The notes: generated from the letters alone by a model not told the origin. A stretch of DNA of 44,420 nt from Prauserella rugosa (GCF_000719975.1 NZ_JOIJ01000031.1:1-44420), one strand, 5' to 3'. Positions 37,210-44,420 are shown, numbered from the stretch's first letter. Made by a program: numbers and translations.

Positions 37210-39522
37210 TCAGTTCGCGCAGCGCGGTTTGCCGAGGATGTCGCCGAACAGCGACACCTGCTCGGCAAGGCCCGCGGACAGGTCGGCGTCCTCGAGACCG
37301 GCGGCCATGACGACGGCCCTGTCCCATTCGGGGTCGCCGACGTAGTCCGAATGCCTGCGCACGCCCGCCGCCCAGCGGCGTCCGTTGACCGGGGCACGCA
37401 TCGGATCGGGCAGCCAGTGGTCTCCGCCGAGCACGAGCACGCCGGTCGGGCCCTGCACCGCCGGTTCGACCGCGCCGATGCTGCCGTCCTTCTGGTATCC
37501 GACACCCAGCAGCATGCCGCCTGCCACCTGGTGCCGCCACGTTGTCGCGCCCCCGCCGAAGGCGTCGGTGCCGCGGCACAGACCACGCCAGCGGCCGTCG
37601 AGCCTGCCGTACAGCCGCGCCAGCGAACCGGAGGGGAACATGGCGGGGAAGGCGCGCTGGTATCCCCACTGCAGCGGGGTTCCCGCGGTGACCACGCCGA
37701 CCCGGTCCAGCTCGTCCTCGGACAGGTCCTCGGCCAGGCGCGCGGCGGCCAGCACCGTGAGCAGACCGCCCACGTGGTAGCCGGCCAGCACCACGCGGGT
37801 GTTCGGTTCGGCGAGGTGCTCGCGTACCCGCCCGGCGAGTTCCGGGACGACCTTCAGCGCGTAGGACGGCGGCACCACCGGATGCGCAGCGCGCGGCCAG
37901 AAGCAGGCGAGGTCGGTGAATGCGCCGAGGTGCCTGCTGCGCTGCTGGCCCGTGGCCGCGGTGTAGACCACCCGCAGCAGTGCGGCGGCCAGCGCGCCGA
38001 GCGTCAGCACGCCCAGTGTCGACAGCGGGGTCAGCCATTCCGGCGGTGGGCCGACGGCGATCCGCACGACCGCCAGGGCCAGTGCCCCCGCGGCGAGGAC
38101 GCAGGCGAACGTCAGCACGAGGCGGTGCAGGTACTTGCGCTCCCATCCGGCGCGGGCCCATGCGGCCGAGGACTCGGTGGTGTCGACGGTGCGGGCGTCC
38201 TCGCCCTGCAACAGCCGGACCACCTCGAGCACGCCGCGGCGTGCCCGGCGCAGCGCGGCACCGGCGAACGCGGCCACCGCCAGCAGCGCGGCGACCACGA
38301 GCCCGCCACCCCACAGCATGGTGATCAGCTCGTAGCCCTGCGGCAGCGCCAGTGCGTCGCCACCGACCAGTTCCCGCAGCGCGACGGCGAGTCCCGCACC
38401 GAACCCGCCACCCAGCAGACACGCGAGTGCCAGCGCGGGCGCGGCGGCCCAGCCGCCCGCCCACGGCCGTAACCGGTGCGGCAGATGTGCCCACGTGCGG
38501 CGGGCCAGCAGGGCCGTCGGGGCCACGATGATCGCGAACAGGGCACACACGCCGAGCAGGCCGGCGCCGACGAACTCGACGGTCGTGTTCGCGCCCGGCA
38601 GGGCCGTCGGCAGTGGTGCGGTGAGGACCGCGGCGGTCACGGTCACGCCTGCGGCCAGCACGATCAGGGCCGCGCGAGCCGGGCGCGGCAGCAGGCGCTG
38701 CGCGCGGGTGGCCACGGCCAGGATCGCGACCCCCAGAAGCACGAGCGTGGCCACCCACAACGCGGCCTGCGCCGGGTCGGCCGGCATCCGCCCTGGCCCG
38801 CCGAGCACCAGCAGCGCCGGTGTGGCCAGCGCGGCGACGACGTGGGCGCAGCGCAGCGCCGCCGTGTCGACGACGTCCGACAGGCCGCCGCCGAGGCCCC
38901 GCGTACCGGACGTGTCCGGCTGTTCGACCTGCCAGCTCGACCGGGACACCCCGAACAGCACCGCCGCGACGGCCAGCAGCGGCAACAGACCGAACACCGT
39001 GCGCAGCCCCGGCACCTCGCGCAGCCACGACGGCGCAGCCGAGAGGCAACCGGAGCCGGGGGCCAGGCACTGCGCGGCGAACAGGTCGAGGGACACGACC
39101 GCCAGCTGGCCGACCAGCAGCACCGTCAGCAGGATGGCCGCGACGCGCAACAGCGCCCGGCACGCCAGGTTCAGCGCAGCCGACGTCCGGCTGCCCTCCG
39201 GCACGGGTGGCAGCATCCAGTGCGCGACGTTGGCCAGCGAGAACGGGAACAGCAGAGCCCACGTGGCCTTGGCCGCCCCACCCGAGGTCATCCGGCTCCA
39301 CAGGTATCCCTCGAGTGTGCGCGGCATCGAACGGCCCAGCGCCTGCAGCACCGGACCGGGCGCGGGCCTGCGCAGTCGGTCGGACGGGCGGACGATCCGT
39401 CCCGTGCCGTCGCCGTCCACGTCGACGGTGCCGACGGAATCGAGCAGCGATTCGCCGCTCGTGCCGATCAGCCCCGGGACGCGAAGCTCGACGACCCGGG
39501 TGTCGGGGCCGGGGAGAGGCAC
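37210..39522 (-). CDS. Large membrane protein with degenerate alpha/beta-hydrolase domain
   Basis: A 770-residue protein, GTG at 39522 with a perfect AGGAGG 8 bases upstream. The opening VVELRVPGLIGTSGESLLD is typical of a family of actinobacterial membrane hydrolase-like proteins. About ten to twelve membrane segments follow up to residue 520, then a C-terminal domain with lipase-like layout (VVLAGYHVGGLL, VVTAGTPLQWGY, LYGRLDGRWRGLCRGTDAFGG). The GxSxG nucleophile motif reads GYHVG, with His583 where Ser is expected, so esterase activity is doubtful. Partner genes: the macro-domain gene follows 77 bases later on the same strand. Function unknown. Confidence 0.78.
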   Translation of the reverse strand: MPLPGPDTRVVELRVPGLIGTSGESLLDSVGTVDVDGDGTGRIVRPSDRLRRPAPGPVLQALGRSMPRTLEGYLWSRMTSGGAAKATWALLFPFSLANVAHWMLPPVPEGSRTSAALNLACRALLRVAAILLTVLLVGQLAVVSLDLFAAQCLAPGSGCLSAAPSWLREVPGLRTVFGLLPLLAVAAVLFGVSRSSWQVEQPDTSGTRGLGGGLSDVVDTAALRCAHVVAALATPALLVLGGPGRMPADPAQAALWVATLVLLGVAILAVATRAQRLLPRPARAALIVLAAGVTVTAAVLTAPLPTALPGANTTVEFVGAGLLGVCALFAIIVAPTALLARRTWAHLPHRLRPWAGGWAAAPALALACLLGGGFGAGLAVALRELVGGDALALPQGYELITMLWGGGLVVAALLAVAAFAGAALRRARRGVLEVVRLLQGEDARTVDTTESSAAWARAGWERKYLHRLVLTFACVLAAGALALAVVRIAVGPPPEWLTPLSTLGVLTLGALAAALLRVVYTAATGQQRSRHLGAFTDLACFWPRAAHPVVPPSYALKVVPELAGRVREHLAEPNTRVVLAGYHVGGLLTVLAAARLAEDLSEDELDRVGVVTAGTPLQWGYQRAFPAMFPSGSLARLYGRLDGRWRGLCRGTDAFGGGATTWRHQVAGGMLLGVGYQKDGSIGAVEPAVQGPTGVLVLGGDHWLPDPMRAPVNGRRWAAGVRRHSDYVGDPEWDRAVVMAAGLEDADLSAGLAEQVSLFGDILGKPRCAN

Positions 39523-39653
39523 CGGGCACGCCTCCTAGCTGGGGTTTGTGGTCGTGGGTGTGGCCGAAGGGTCCACCGTACGACGCGAGGCGGCCCAGAC
39601 CACGTTGCCTCTCCAGCGTGCTCCGGTGGTTACCCCACATGGGTGGTGTCGTC

Positions 39654-39680
39654 GCCGGGCGGTTGACCGCCACGCCCGGC
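39654..39680. promoter_or_regulatory. Inverted repeat upstream of tmk
   Basis: GCCGGGCG (39654-39661) pairs with CGCCCGGC (39673-39680) around an 11-base loop that itself contains GTTGACC. Possible operator or terminator; direction unclear. Confidence 0.35.
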
Positions 39681-39721
39681 ACATACGGCACTGCGGCAGG
39701 CACAGCGGTACAGCACGGCGG

Positions 39722-39747
39722 CCGTCCGGTGGCCGTGAACCGGACGG
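39722..39747. promoter_or_regulatory. Second inverted repeat upstream of tmk
   Basis: CCGTCCGGT (39722-39730) pairs with ACCGGACGG (39739-39747) across an 8-base loop, 28 bases before the candidate -10 of tmk, where a regulator would interfere with the promoter. Confidence 0.4.
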
Positions 39748-39774
39748 GCGCGTCGGGCGCTCGGCGCCGCTGTC

Positions 39775-39790
39775 TACGCTTTCCACCGTG
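39775..39790 (+). promoter_or_regulatory. Candidate -10 element for leaderless tmk
   Basis: TACGCT (39775-39780) is 7 bases upstream of the GTG start, and no ribosome binding site is present. Confidence 0.45.
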
Positions 39791-40441
39791 GGGCGACTGG
39801 TGGTCATCGAAGGGCTCGACGGCGCGGGCAAACGGACACTGACCGACGCGTTGACGGCGGCACTGGCCGAGGTGGGGGCGAGCGTGGCCACGCTGGCGTT
39901 CCCCCGGTACGGCGTCAGCGTCCACGCCGACCTGGTGCGCGAGGCACTGCACGGCGCGCACGGCGACCTCGGTGACTCGGTCTACGGGATGGGCCTGTTG
40001 TACGCGCTCGACCGCCGCGGCGCGGCCGACGAGATCCGCGCGTTGCGCGCCGGGCACGACGTCCTCCTGCTCGACCGGTACGTGGCCTCCAACGCCGCCT
40101 ACCAGGCCGCGCGCCTGCGTCAGGGCGCCGACAGCGAGGTGGTGCGGTGGGTGCGCGACCTCGAGATCGAGCGGTTCGGCCTGCCCGTCCCGGACGCGCA
40201 CCTGCTGCTGCGGGTCGCACCGGAGGTGGCCGCGGCGCGCGCCCGCGGCCGGGCCGAGTCCGACGCCACGCGTGCCAGGGACGCGTTCGAGAGCGACGAC
40301 GGACTGCAGGCCCGCTGTGCTGCGGTCTACGACGAACTGGCGGCCGCGAACTGGCTCTCGCCGTGGCACGTGGTCGACGGCGCCGACCGGGTCGACGCCG
40401 CCGCCCTCGCCGCGGACCTGCTCGGCACGCGTCTGCCCTGA
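39788..40441 (+). CDS. tmk: Thymidylate kinase
   Basis: dTMP kinase, 217 residues, GTG start, likely leaderless. The P-loop is EGLDGAGKRT (residues 8-17), with Arg-Thr after the Lys as in the actinobacterial enzyme. FPRYG binds dTMP, and LLDRYVASNAAYQAARL carries the DRY motif and the thymidine-binding region. The LID region after PDAHLLLRV holds several Arg (ARARGRAESDATRAR). It makes dTDP for DNA synthesis. It lies alone between two divergent or convergent genes; mtrA, its usual neighbour in mycobacteria, is not in this window. Confidence 0.94.
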   Translation: MGRLVVIEGLDGAGKRTLTDALTAALAEVGASVATLAFPRYGVSVHADLVREALHGAHGDLGDSVYGMGLLYALDRRGAADEIRALRAGHDVLLLDRYVASNAAYQAARLRQGADSEVVRWVRDLEIERFGLPVPDAHLLLRVAPEVAAARARGRAESDATRARDAFESDDGLQARCAAVYDELAAANWLSPWHVVDGADRVDAAALAADLLGTRLP

Positions 40442-40454
40442 CCTCGGCCCGCCA

Positions 40455-41885
40455 TCACTCCGGGCTCAGCGGGTGGTTGGGCAGCACCACGGCGTCCGGG
40501 TCCACGGCGGCCCGCACCCGCGTCAGCCTGACGGCGTCGGCCGAGGTGAACGCGCCGCGCACCTCCTCGGCCGTGGCCGGGCCGAAGCTGAACGGCAGGC
40601 AGGTGCCGAGCACCTCCTCCTCGAACGGGGCCAGCAGCTCCGCGTGGAGGGCGCGGACTTCGGCCTCGGTCGCCTCCGAGGTCGGCCGCACCGGGGAGAG
40701 CACGGACAGCAGGTAGCCCGCGTCCCGATGGGCCACCGTGGACGGGTGCCGCGGCCGACGGGCGAAGGCTCCGCCGAGGTGGCGCAGTCCGACGACGCAC
40801 ATCGCCGGGGCGGCCGGCCCCGCCGCCTTCGTCAGCCGCGCGAGCGCCCGCGGGTCGAGCTCGCGCACGGTGACCGCCCGCGATCGGTAGGCGTGCGGTC
40901 GCTCCGGCTCCTCGAACATCGCCCCGCTGTCGCGCAGCGCCCACCGTGCCATCGTGTCCCGCACCGCGGGCAGCGTCTCGCGTAGTGCCGCCACGTGGTG
41001 CTCGCCGTCGGGGTCGGCGACACAGACTTGCACCTGCACGACGTGGCGTCCCCTGAGTTCCTCCGGCACTCCGGCGACGTCGGGGAAGACCAGCATCGCC
41101 ACGCCGGACGTCACGTCGTCGGGCACGGTCGAGGTCCACCGCCGCCACCGGTCGAGCGCGTCGGGGACCGCGTCCAGGTCGGCGTACAGGCACCCGCCGT
41201 AGACCTCGCCCGCCTCGACGAGGTCGATCTCCATCGCCGTGACGATGCCGCCGCCCGCACCACCGCCGCGCAACGCCCAGAACAGCTCCCGATCCAGCTC
41301 GTCGGACGCGGCCGGCTCGGCGCGGCGGGTCCGTCCGTCCCCGGTGGCGAGGTCGAAGGCCCGCACGTGATCGGCGGCGTAGCCGTGGCGCCTGCCCAGC
41401 AGTCCGAACCCGCCGCCCAGCGTGTAGGGCACCGCGCCCACGTGCGGCGAACTGCCCGACAACGGTGCCAGGCCGTGTGGTGCCGCCGCGTCGAGCACGT
41501 CCTGCCACGTCGCACCGCCGCCGACGCGTGCCGTGCGGGCCGCCGGGTCGATCTCGACGGTGCGCAGGGCGCTCAGGTCGACGAGGACGCCGCCCTCGAG
41601 TGCCGCGGCGAGCCCGTGTCCGCCGATCTGCGTGGTCACGGACGTCCCGTGCGCGGCGGCGTGCTCGATCGCGGCTCGGACGTCGTCGGCATCGGCGGCC
41701 GCGAGGACGAACTCCGGCCGGTGCGCGTGTGCCCGCTGGTATCCGGTGCGGGCGCGCTCGTACGTCGCCTCGCCCGGGAGGTGGCGGACTCCGTGCAGAC
41801 CGGCCGTGTCGGGTGCGGTTTCGGTGCCGGTCCGGGTGCTGGTGGGGGTTCTGCTGCCGGTGCTGGTTCCGCTGGTGGTGTCCAT
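40455..41885 (-). CDS. FAD-binding (PCMH/BBE type) oxidoreductase
   Basis: Berberine-bridge-type flavin oxidase, 476 residues. ATG at 41885 is preferred over the frame opening at 41915 because the latter would run into the operator at 41901-41933. The N-terminal 35 residues are a Thr/Ser/Gly-rich tail. The FAD domain follows with PEFVLAAADADDVRAAI, then TQIGGHGLA (His is the covalent FAD site), and GAVPYTLGGGFGLLGRRHG. WALRGGGAGGGIVTAMEID marks its end. The C-terminus (RAAVDPDAVVLPNHPLS) is the BBE type. The substrate could be a sugar, alcohol or secondary metabolite. The divergent WYL regulator probably controls it. Confidence 0.9.
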   Translation of the reverse strand: MDTTSGTSTGSRTPTSTRTGTETAPDTAGLHGVRHLPGEATYERARTGYQRAHAHRPEFVLAAADADDVRAAIEHAAAHGTSVTTQIGGHGLAAALEGGVLVDLSALRTVEIDPAARTARVGGGATWQDVLDAAAPHGLAPLSGSSPHVGAVPYTLGGGFGLLGRRHGYAADHVRAFDLATGDGRTRRAEPAASDELDRELFWALRGGGAGGGIVTAMEIDLVEAGEVYGGCLYADLDAVPDALDRWRRWTSTVPDDVTSGVAMLVFPDVAGVPEELRGRHVVQVQVCVADPDGEHHVAALRETLPAVRDTMARWALRDSGAMFEEPERPHAYRSRAVTVRELDPRALARLTKAAGPAAPAMCVVGLRHLGGAFARRPRHPSTVAHRDAGYLLSVLSPVRPTSEATEAEVRALHAELLAPFEEEVLGTCLPFSFGPATAEEVRGAFTSADAVRLTRVRAAVDPDAVVLPNHPLSPE

Positions 41886-41900
41886 GTCCCCGACGCTAGA

Positions 41901-41933
41901 AGCTCTCGAGGACACATTGCGTCCTCGAGAGCT
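41901..41933. promoter_or_regulatory. Perfect palindromic operator between FAD oxidase and WYL regulator
   Basis: AGCTCTCGAGGAC (41901-41913) and GTCCTCGAGAGCT (41921-41933) form a perfect 13-base inverted repeat with a 7-base centre (ACATTGC). It lies in the 62-base gap between the two divergent starts and probably covers both promoters. The WYL regulator encoded next to it is the natural candidate to bind it. Confidence 0.8.
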
Positions 41934-41947
41934 GGCAGGCTGAACCC

Positions 41948-43036
41948 GTGTCGGTGCGACAGGAGATGCCAGGACGGCTGCTGCGGCTGTTGTCGTTGTT
42001 GCAGACCAGGCGCGAGTGGCCGGGGTCCGAGTTGGCGCGGCGGCTCGGGGTCACCACGCGCACGTTGCGCCGCGACGTCGACCGGCTGCGCGCGTTGGAC
42101 TATCCCGTGCACAGCACGGGCGGCACCGGTGGCGGGTACCGCCTCGGGCAGGGCAGCAGGCTGCCTCCGTTGCTGCTCGACGACGAGGAGGCCGTGGCCG
42201 TCGGGGTCGCGCTGGCCACCGCGGCGGCGCAGCTTCCGGTGGCCGGTCTCGGCGAGAGCGCCACGCGGGCACTGGCCAAGCTCGCTCAGGTGCTGCCGGC
42301 ACGTCTGCGGCCGCGGCTGGCCGCCTTCGGTGCGATCGAGGCGGCGGTGTCGCGGCGCGTGCCCACCGACGACCTCGGCACCGAGGACGTCGGCACCGAT
42401 GGCCTCTGCACCGAGGACGTCGGCATAGAGGACGTGGATCCGGAACGTCTCGCGGTCCTCGCGATGGCGTGCCGCGACGCCGAGATCGTGTCGTTCGGCT
42501 ACGCGGGCCGCGGCGGTGTGGGTGATCGCAGGGTGGAGCCGCACCATCTGATCACCGCGGAAGGACGGTGGTACCTGCTCGCCCACGACCTCGGCCGCGA
42601 CGACTGGCGGACCTTCCGGGTCGACCGCATGTCCGCACCCGCGGCGACCGGCAGACGGTTCACCCCGCGAGAACTGCCCGCTGAACCGGCGGAGTACCTG
42701 CGTGCGTCGTTCGCCGAGGCGACGTACCGCCACACCGCCACGGTCCACGTCGATCTGCCGGTCGGCGAGGTGCGCAAGCGGTTGCCGACGCAGCTGCCCG
42801 GGAAGCTCGTCGCGGACGGGCCCGAGCGGTGCCGCGCGCGGCTGTCGGCGGAGTCGGCCGACCTCGTGGTGCAGTACGTCGCGCTCGTCGCAGCGTTGGG
42901 CGCCCGCGCCGGCGCCGGCGCCGGCGCGGGCGTGGGTGTGGGTTTGGGTGCGGGCGTGGGCGTGCGGGTCGAGGCGGAGGGCGAGGTCGCCGAGCGGCTC
43001 CGCGCGCTCGGCCACCTGCTCGGCGGCTACACGTAA
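41948..43036 (+). CDS. YafY-type HTH/WYL transcriptional regulator
   Basis: A 362-residue regulator, GTG start. N-terminal helix-turn-helix (RLLRLLSLLQTRREWPGSELARRLGVTTRTLRRDVDRLRAL, split here: LARRLGVTTRTLRRDVDRL near residues 29-47) and GGTGGGYRLG wing. The WYL domain (about 170-235) has FGYAGR and WYLLAHDLGRDDWRTFRVDRM, the ligand-binding part. Two oddities: a repeated acidic stretch (TEDVG motifs near 139-160), and a GC-rich Gly/Ala/Val run at about 318-341 in the C-terminal WCX region. Such proteins bind small ligands or ssDNA/RNA and often regulate their divergent neighbour, here the FAD oxidase. Confidence 0.92.
   Translation: MSVRQEMPGRLLRLLSLLQTRREWPGSELARRLGVTTRTLRRDVDRLRALDYPVHSTGGTGGGYRLGQGSRLPPLLLDDEEAVAVGVALATAAAQLPVAGLGESATRALAKLAQVLPARLRPRLAAFGAIEAAVSRRVPTDDLGTEDVGTDGLCTEDVGIEDVDPERLAVLAMACRDAEIVSFGYAGRGGVGDRRVEPHHLITAEGRWYLLAHDLGRDDWRTFRVDRMSAPAATGRRFTPRELPAEPAEYLRASFAEATYRHTATVHVDLPVGEVRKRLPTQLPGKLVADGPERCRARLSAESADLVVQYVALVAALGARAGAGAGAGVGVGLGAGVGVRVEAEGEVAERLRALGHLLGGYT
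42901..42970 (+). repeat. GC microsatellite-like run in the WYL gene
   Basis: GCCGGC units (three in a row) followed by GGGCGTGGGTGTGGGT-type steps encode a Gly/Ala/Val run. It resembles slippage expansion inside the coding region. Confidence 0.75.
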
Positions 43037-43052
43037 TCCGCATGCGCCCAAC

Positions 43053-43087
43053 GGCCCCATGGCTGCGTTGATCGCGACTATGGGGCC
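43053..43087 (+). terminator. Terminator-like hairpin after the WYL gene
   Basis: GGCCCCAT (43053-43060) pairs with ATGGGGCC (43080-43087) across 19 bases, 16 bases after the WYL stop. No T run follows. Confidence 0.5.
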
Positions 43088-43108
43088 CTCGGGGGCACCA
43101 CACGCACA

Positions 43109-43157
43109 CGAGGTGCCTCCGGTGCACCTTCGGGTGGGTGCAGCCGGAGACACCTCG
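43109..43157. terminator. Long hairpin between convergent WYL and acetate transporter genes
   Basis: CGAGGTG / CACCTCG at the ends, CTCCGG / CCGGAG next and GCACC / GGTGC innermost around a short loop, with single-base interruptions, give a stem of 17 or more pairs. It lies between two converging genes and can act on both. Confidence 0.65.
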
Positions 43158-43177
43158 GTCGGCCCGCTCGGGGTGGT

Positions 43178-43792
43178 TCAGTTCAGTACCGGGCGGCCCA
43201 ACGGCACGGGCCTGCCGCCCGTCGCGGTGGAGAGCACGCCGATGAACATGTAGATCCCGATCCCGGCGAACACGAACGCCACGTAGCCCGCGGTGGTCAC
43301 GGCGCCGGGACTCTCGCCCACGGTGCCGTACAGCACGAGCGCGAGGTTGACCGTGATCAACCCGAACAGCAGGGTGAACACGGCGGGCAGACGCAGCGTT
43401 CCCAGCGTCAGCACGCCGATCGTCACGACCCAGGCGATGAGGAACAGTCCCTGCGTGGGGATTGCCGCGGCGTCGGAGATGCCGAACCAGCCGTGGGCCA
43501 GGCCGAGCACGAGCGCCGCATAGCTGAACCAGAATCCGCTGAAGATGCCGAACACCGCCGCGACGGCACCCTGGCCCAGCACCACCGCCCAGAGCGCGGC
43601 GATGAGCTGGCCGACGGCGGTGGCGGGCACGATGATCGACATCGAGGCGCCGACCGCATCGGCCGGAACGTAACCGGTCTGTACCAGCGCGAGGGCGATC
43701 GCCCCCACGACGAACGTGGGCAGGCCGATCAGGGCCGGATCGCTGTCGGGAACGGCTCGTGCCGGCGCCTCGGTGGCAACGTCAGTGGCCAT
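43178..43792 (-). CDS. Acetate/succinate transporter of the GPR1/FUN34/YaaH family
   Basis: A 204-residue, six-segment membrane protein, ATG at 43792 with an AGAGGAG site. GLPTF after an Asp-Pro-Ala opening (DPALIGLPTF) corresponds to the family signature NPAPLGL with changes at the first and fourth positions. FSGFWFSYAAL in segment three and the small, Gly-rich helices fit. It probably carries acetate or other short acids as a channel or symporter. It is the second gene of a minus-strand pair with the 97-residue protein, 72 bases apart. Confidence 0.88.
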   Translation of the reverse strand: MATDVATEAPARAVPDSDPALIGLPTFVVGAIALALVQTGYVPADAVGASMSIIVPATAVGQLIAALWAVVLGQGAVAAVFGIFSGFWFSYAALVLGLAHGWFGISDAAAIPTQGLFLIAWVVTIGVLTLGTLRLPAVFTLLFGLITVNLALVLYGTVGESPGAVTTAGYVAFVFAGIGIYMFIGVLSTATGGRPVPLGRPVLN

Positions 43793-43864
43793 CGTTACTC
43801 CTCTTTGAGCTGAGAATGGTCCTCGGGTGCGTCCGTTCGGCCGCGGTGCGGCGCTTCCCGCCGG

Positions 43865-44158
43865 TTACTCGGCCTTCGGCCAGAGCGGCGAGCGTTCCGG
43901 GTGGTCGTCGTCGATGACCCGGTGCGCGAGCGCGATCGCCTCGGCGGGGTCGACCTGGTCGCCTGCGGGATGGTTGTCCACGACGCGTTCGAAGAGGTAG
44001 GCCAACTCTTCAGCCTCCACAGCGGACAGTCCGGTGTCGCGTCGCACTTCGACGTACCGCATCCGCAGTACCTGTGCGGCCTGCTGCAACAGCGCGCAGT
44101 ACGTATCGCTGACACCGGGGTTACGCGCCCGCCGGGACCGTGACTCCGTGCTGTTCAT
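43865..44158 (-). CDS. Small helical protein of unknown function
   Basis: A 97-residue soluble protein, ATG at 44158 with an AAGGGAG site. I do not recognise it. A basic N-terminus (RSRRARNPG) is followed by helices with regularly spaced hydrophobics (YCALLQQAAQVLRMRY, AVEAEELAYLFERVV) and a DPAEAIALAHRVIDDDHPE end. A short DNA- or protein-binding protein is possible. It is the first gene of the pair with the acetate transporter, so a regulatory or accessory role in acetate use is conceivable (inference). Confidence 0.7.
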   Translation of the reverse strand: MNSTESRSRRARNPGVSDTYCALLQQAAQVLRMRYVEVRRDTGLSAVEAEELAYLFERVVDNHPAGDQVDPAEAIALAHRVIDDDHPERSPLWPKAE

Positions 44159-44239
44159 ACCGACTCCCTTGTCGTCGTGGCTGTGCTCGGGTGGTGCTGT
44201 CCGGTGGTGCCGCCCCGTGGCTCTGCTCGGTGGCTCTGT

Positions 44240-44309
44240 CTGATGGCGCCGACCTGATGGCGCCGACCTGATGGCGCCGACCTGATGGCGCCGAGCTGAT
44301 GGCGCCGAG
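44240..44309. repeat. Five-copy 14-base tandem repeat
   Basis: CTGATGGCGCCGAC occurs at 44240, 44254 and 44268, then CTGATGGCGCCGAG at 44282 and 44296, and a broken sixth copy starts at 44310. Each unit has the palindrome GGCGCC. It lies between the 97-residue gene start and the rpe stop, both minus strand. Confidence 0.92.
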
Positions 44310-44325
44310 CTGATTGCCGTACGCC

Positions 44326-44420
44326 TCAGGTGTTGGCGCGTTTGCGGAGTTGGCTGGCGGCTTCGGCGGGGTCGGGGGCGTTGTAGATCGCGCTGCCGGC
44401 CACGGCCACGGTCGCCCCGG
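44326..44420 (-). CDS. rpe: Ribulose-phosphate 3-epimerase, C-terminal end (partial)
   Basis: The last 30 codons of a gene that begins beyond the right edge. GATVAVAGSAIYNAPDP followed by a short helix and stop is the characteristic end of Rpe, in which the VAGSA strand binds the substrate phosphate. The enzyme interconverts ribulose-5-phosphate and xylulose-5-phosphate in the pentose phosphate pathway. The stop is TGA at 44326-44328. Confidence 0.85.
   Translation of the reverse strand, partial: GATVAVAGSAIYNAPDPAEAASQLRKRANT

Larger units (their letters stand above)
39523..39787. other. Divergent region between the membrane protein and tmk
   Basis: A 265-base gap without a gene. It holds two hairpins (39654-39680 and 39722-39747) and the tmk -10 candidate. 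No clear -35 sequence is seen for either gene. Confidence 0.6.

Noticed and set aside
36212..40369. A 1385-codon minus-strand open frame
   Set aside because: Only its last 306 codons are a real gene (macro domain). The upstream part lies opposite or out of frame with the membrane protein and tmk, and shows no family pattern.
41886..41915. Upstream start (41915) for the FAD oxidase
   Set aside because: It would place the first codons inside the perfect palindrome; ATG at 41885 fits the promoter layout better.
42660..43127. Arg-rich minus-strand frame at the end of the WYL gene
   Set aside because: It is produced by the GC microsatellite and has no start signal or family pattern.

Overview
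The window is GC-rich actinobacterial chromosome. GTG and TTG starts are frequent, third codon positions are strongly G/C, genes often overlap by 4 bases (GTGA, ATGA), and several genes look leaderless. Marker genes such as mshB (mycothiol), a WhiB2/WhmD-type whiB, lpqW and a typA-lpqW-mshB order recall the Mycobacterium tuberculosis Rv1165-Rv1171 region. The stretch whiB2 / metallopeptidase-like / DUF3499 / manB / SIS protein / manA / amino-acid permease recalls Rv3260c-Rv3253c. Gene content and the GT2-membrane fusion next to whiB2 point to a Pseudonocardiaceae-like organism (Saccharomonospora or Amycolatopsis type); this assignment is inference. No rRNA, tRNA, insertion sequence, prophage or CRISPR array was seen.

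Layout. 134-5723 is an envelope-signalling module: an ABC-2 exporter and an exported LolA/RseB-like protein on the minus strand, divergent from an OmpR-type response regulator, a histidine kinase and a Nudix hydrolase. Four GCTGAGA boxes lie between the two arms. 5801-6420 holds a YciI-like protein and a small Cys-rich protein with an IdeR/DtxR-like iron box at its start. 6537-18983 carries typA, lpqW, a peptide ABC importer (oppA, oppB, oppC, and a convergent fused OppD-OppF ATPase), mshB and two unknowns. 18956-28852 has an M50 site-2 protease, whiB2 with a structured leader, a GT-A-like membrane protein, a degenerate metallopeptidase, DUF3499 and the mannose-activation set manB / Trm112-like / SIS protein / manA. 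28956-32542 carries a CDF transporter, a CAT-type amino-acid permease and an exported Gly/Asp-rich protein. 32876-44420 is more accessory: a Tat-exported beta-galactosidase, a macro-domain protein with an extra C-terminal domain, a large membrane protein with a broken lipase motif, thymidylate kinase, a FAD oxidase divergent from a WYL regulator around a perfect 26-base palindromic operator, an acetate transporter operon, and the end of rpe.

How it works together. manA and manB make mannose-1-phosphate, the feedstock for GDP-mannose and mannosylated lipids. LpqW steers that flux in mycobacteria, so two parts of the window share a cell-envelope theme with the envelope-stress module at the left end. 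The rest is housekeeping (typA, tmk, mshB, rpe) plus nutrient uptake.

No clear new defence or biosynthetic system is visible. The best leads are the iron box on the Cys-rich gene, the whiB2 leader, the macro-domain fusion, the hydrolase-like protein with His in place of the nucleophile Ser, the WYL operator, the OmpR-type boxes, and a family of short tandem repeat arrays (units of 14, 15, 16 and 21 bases) at gene ends and in intergenic gaps.
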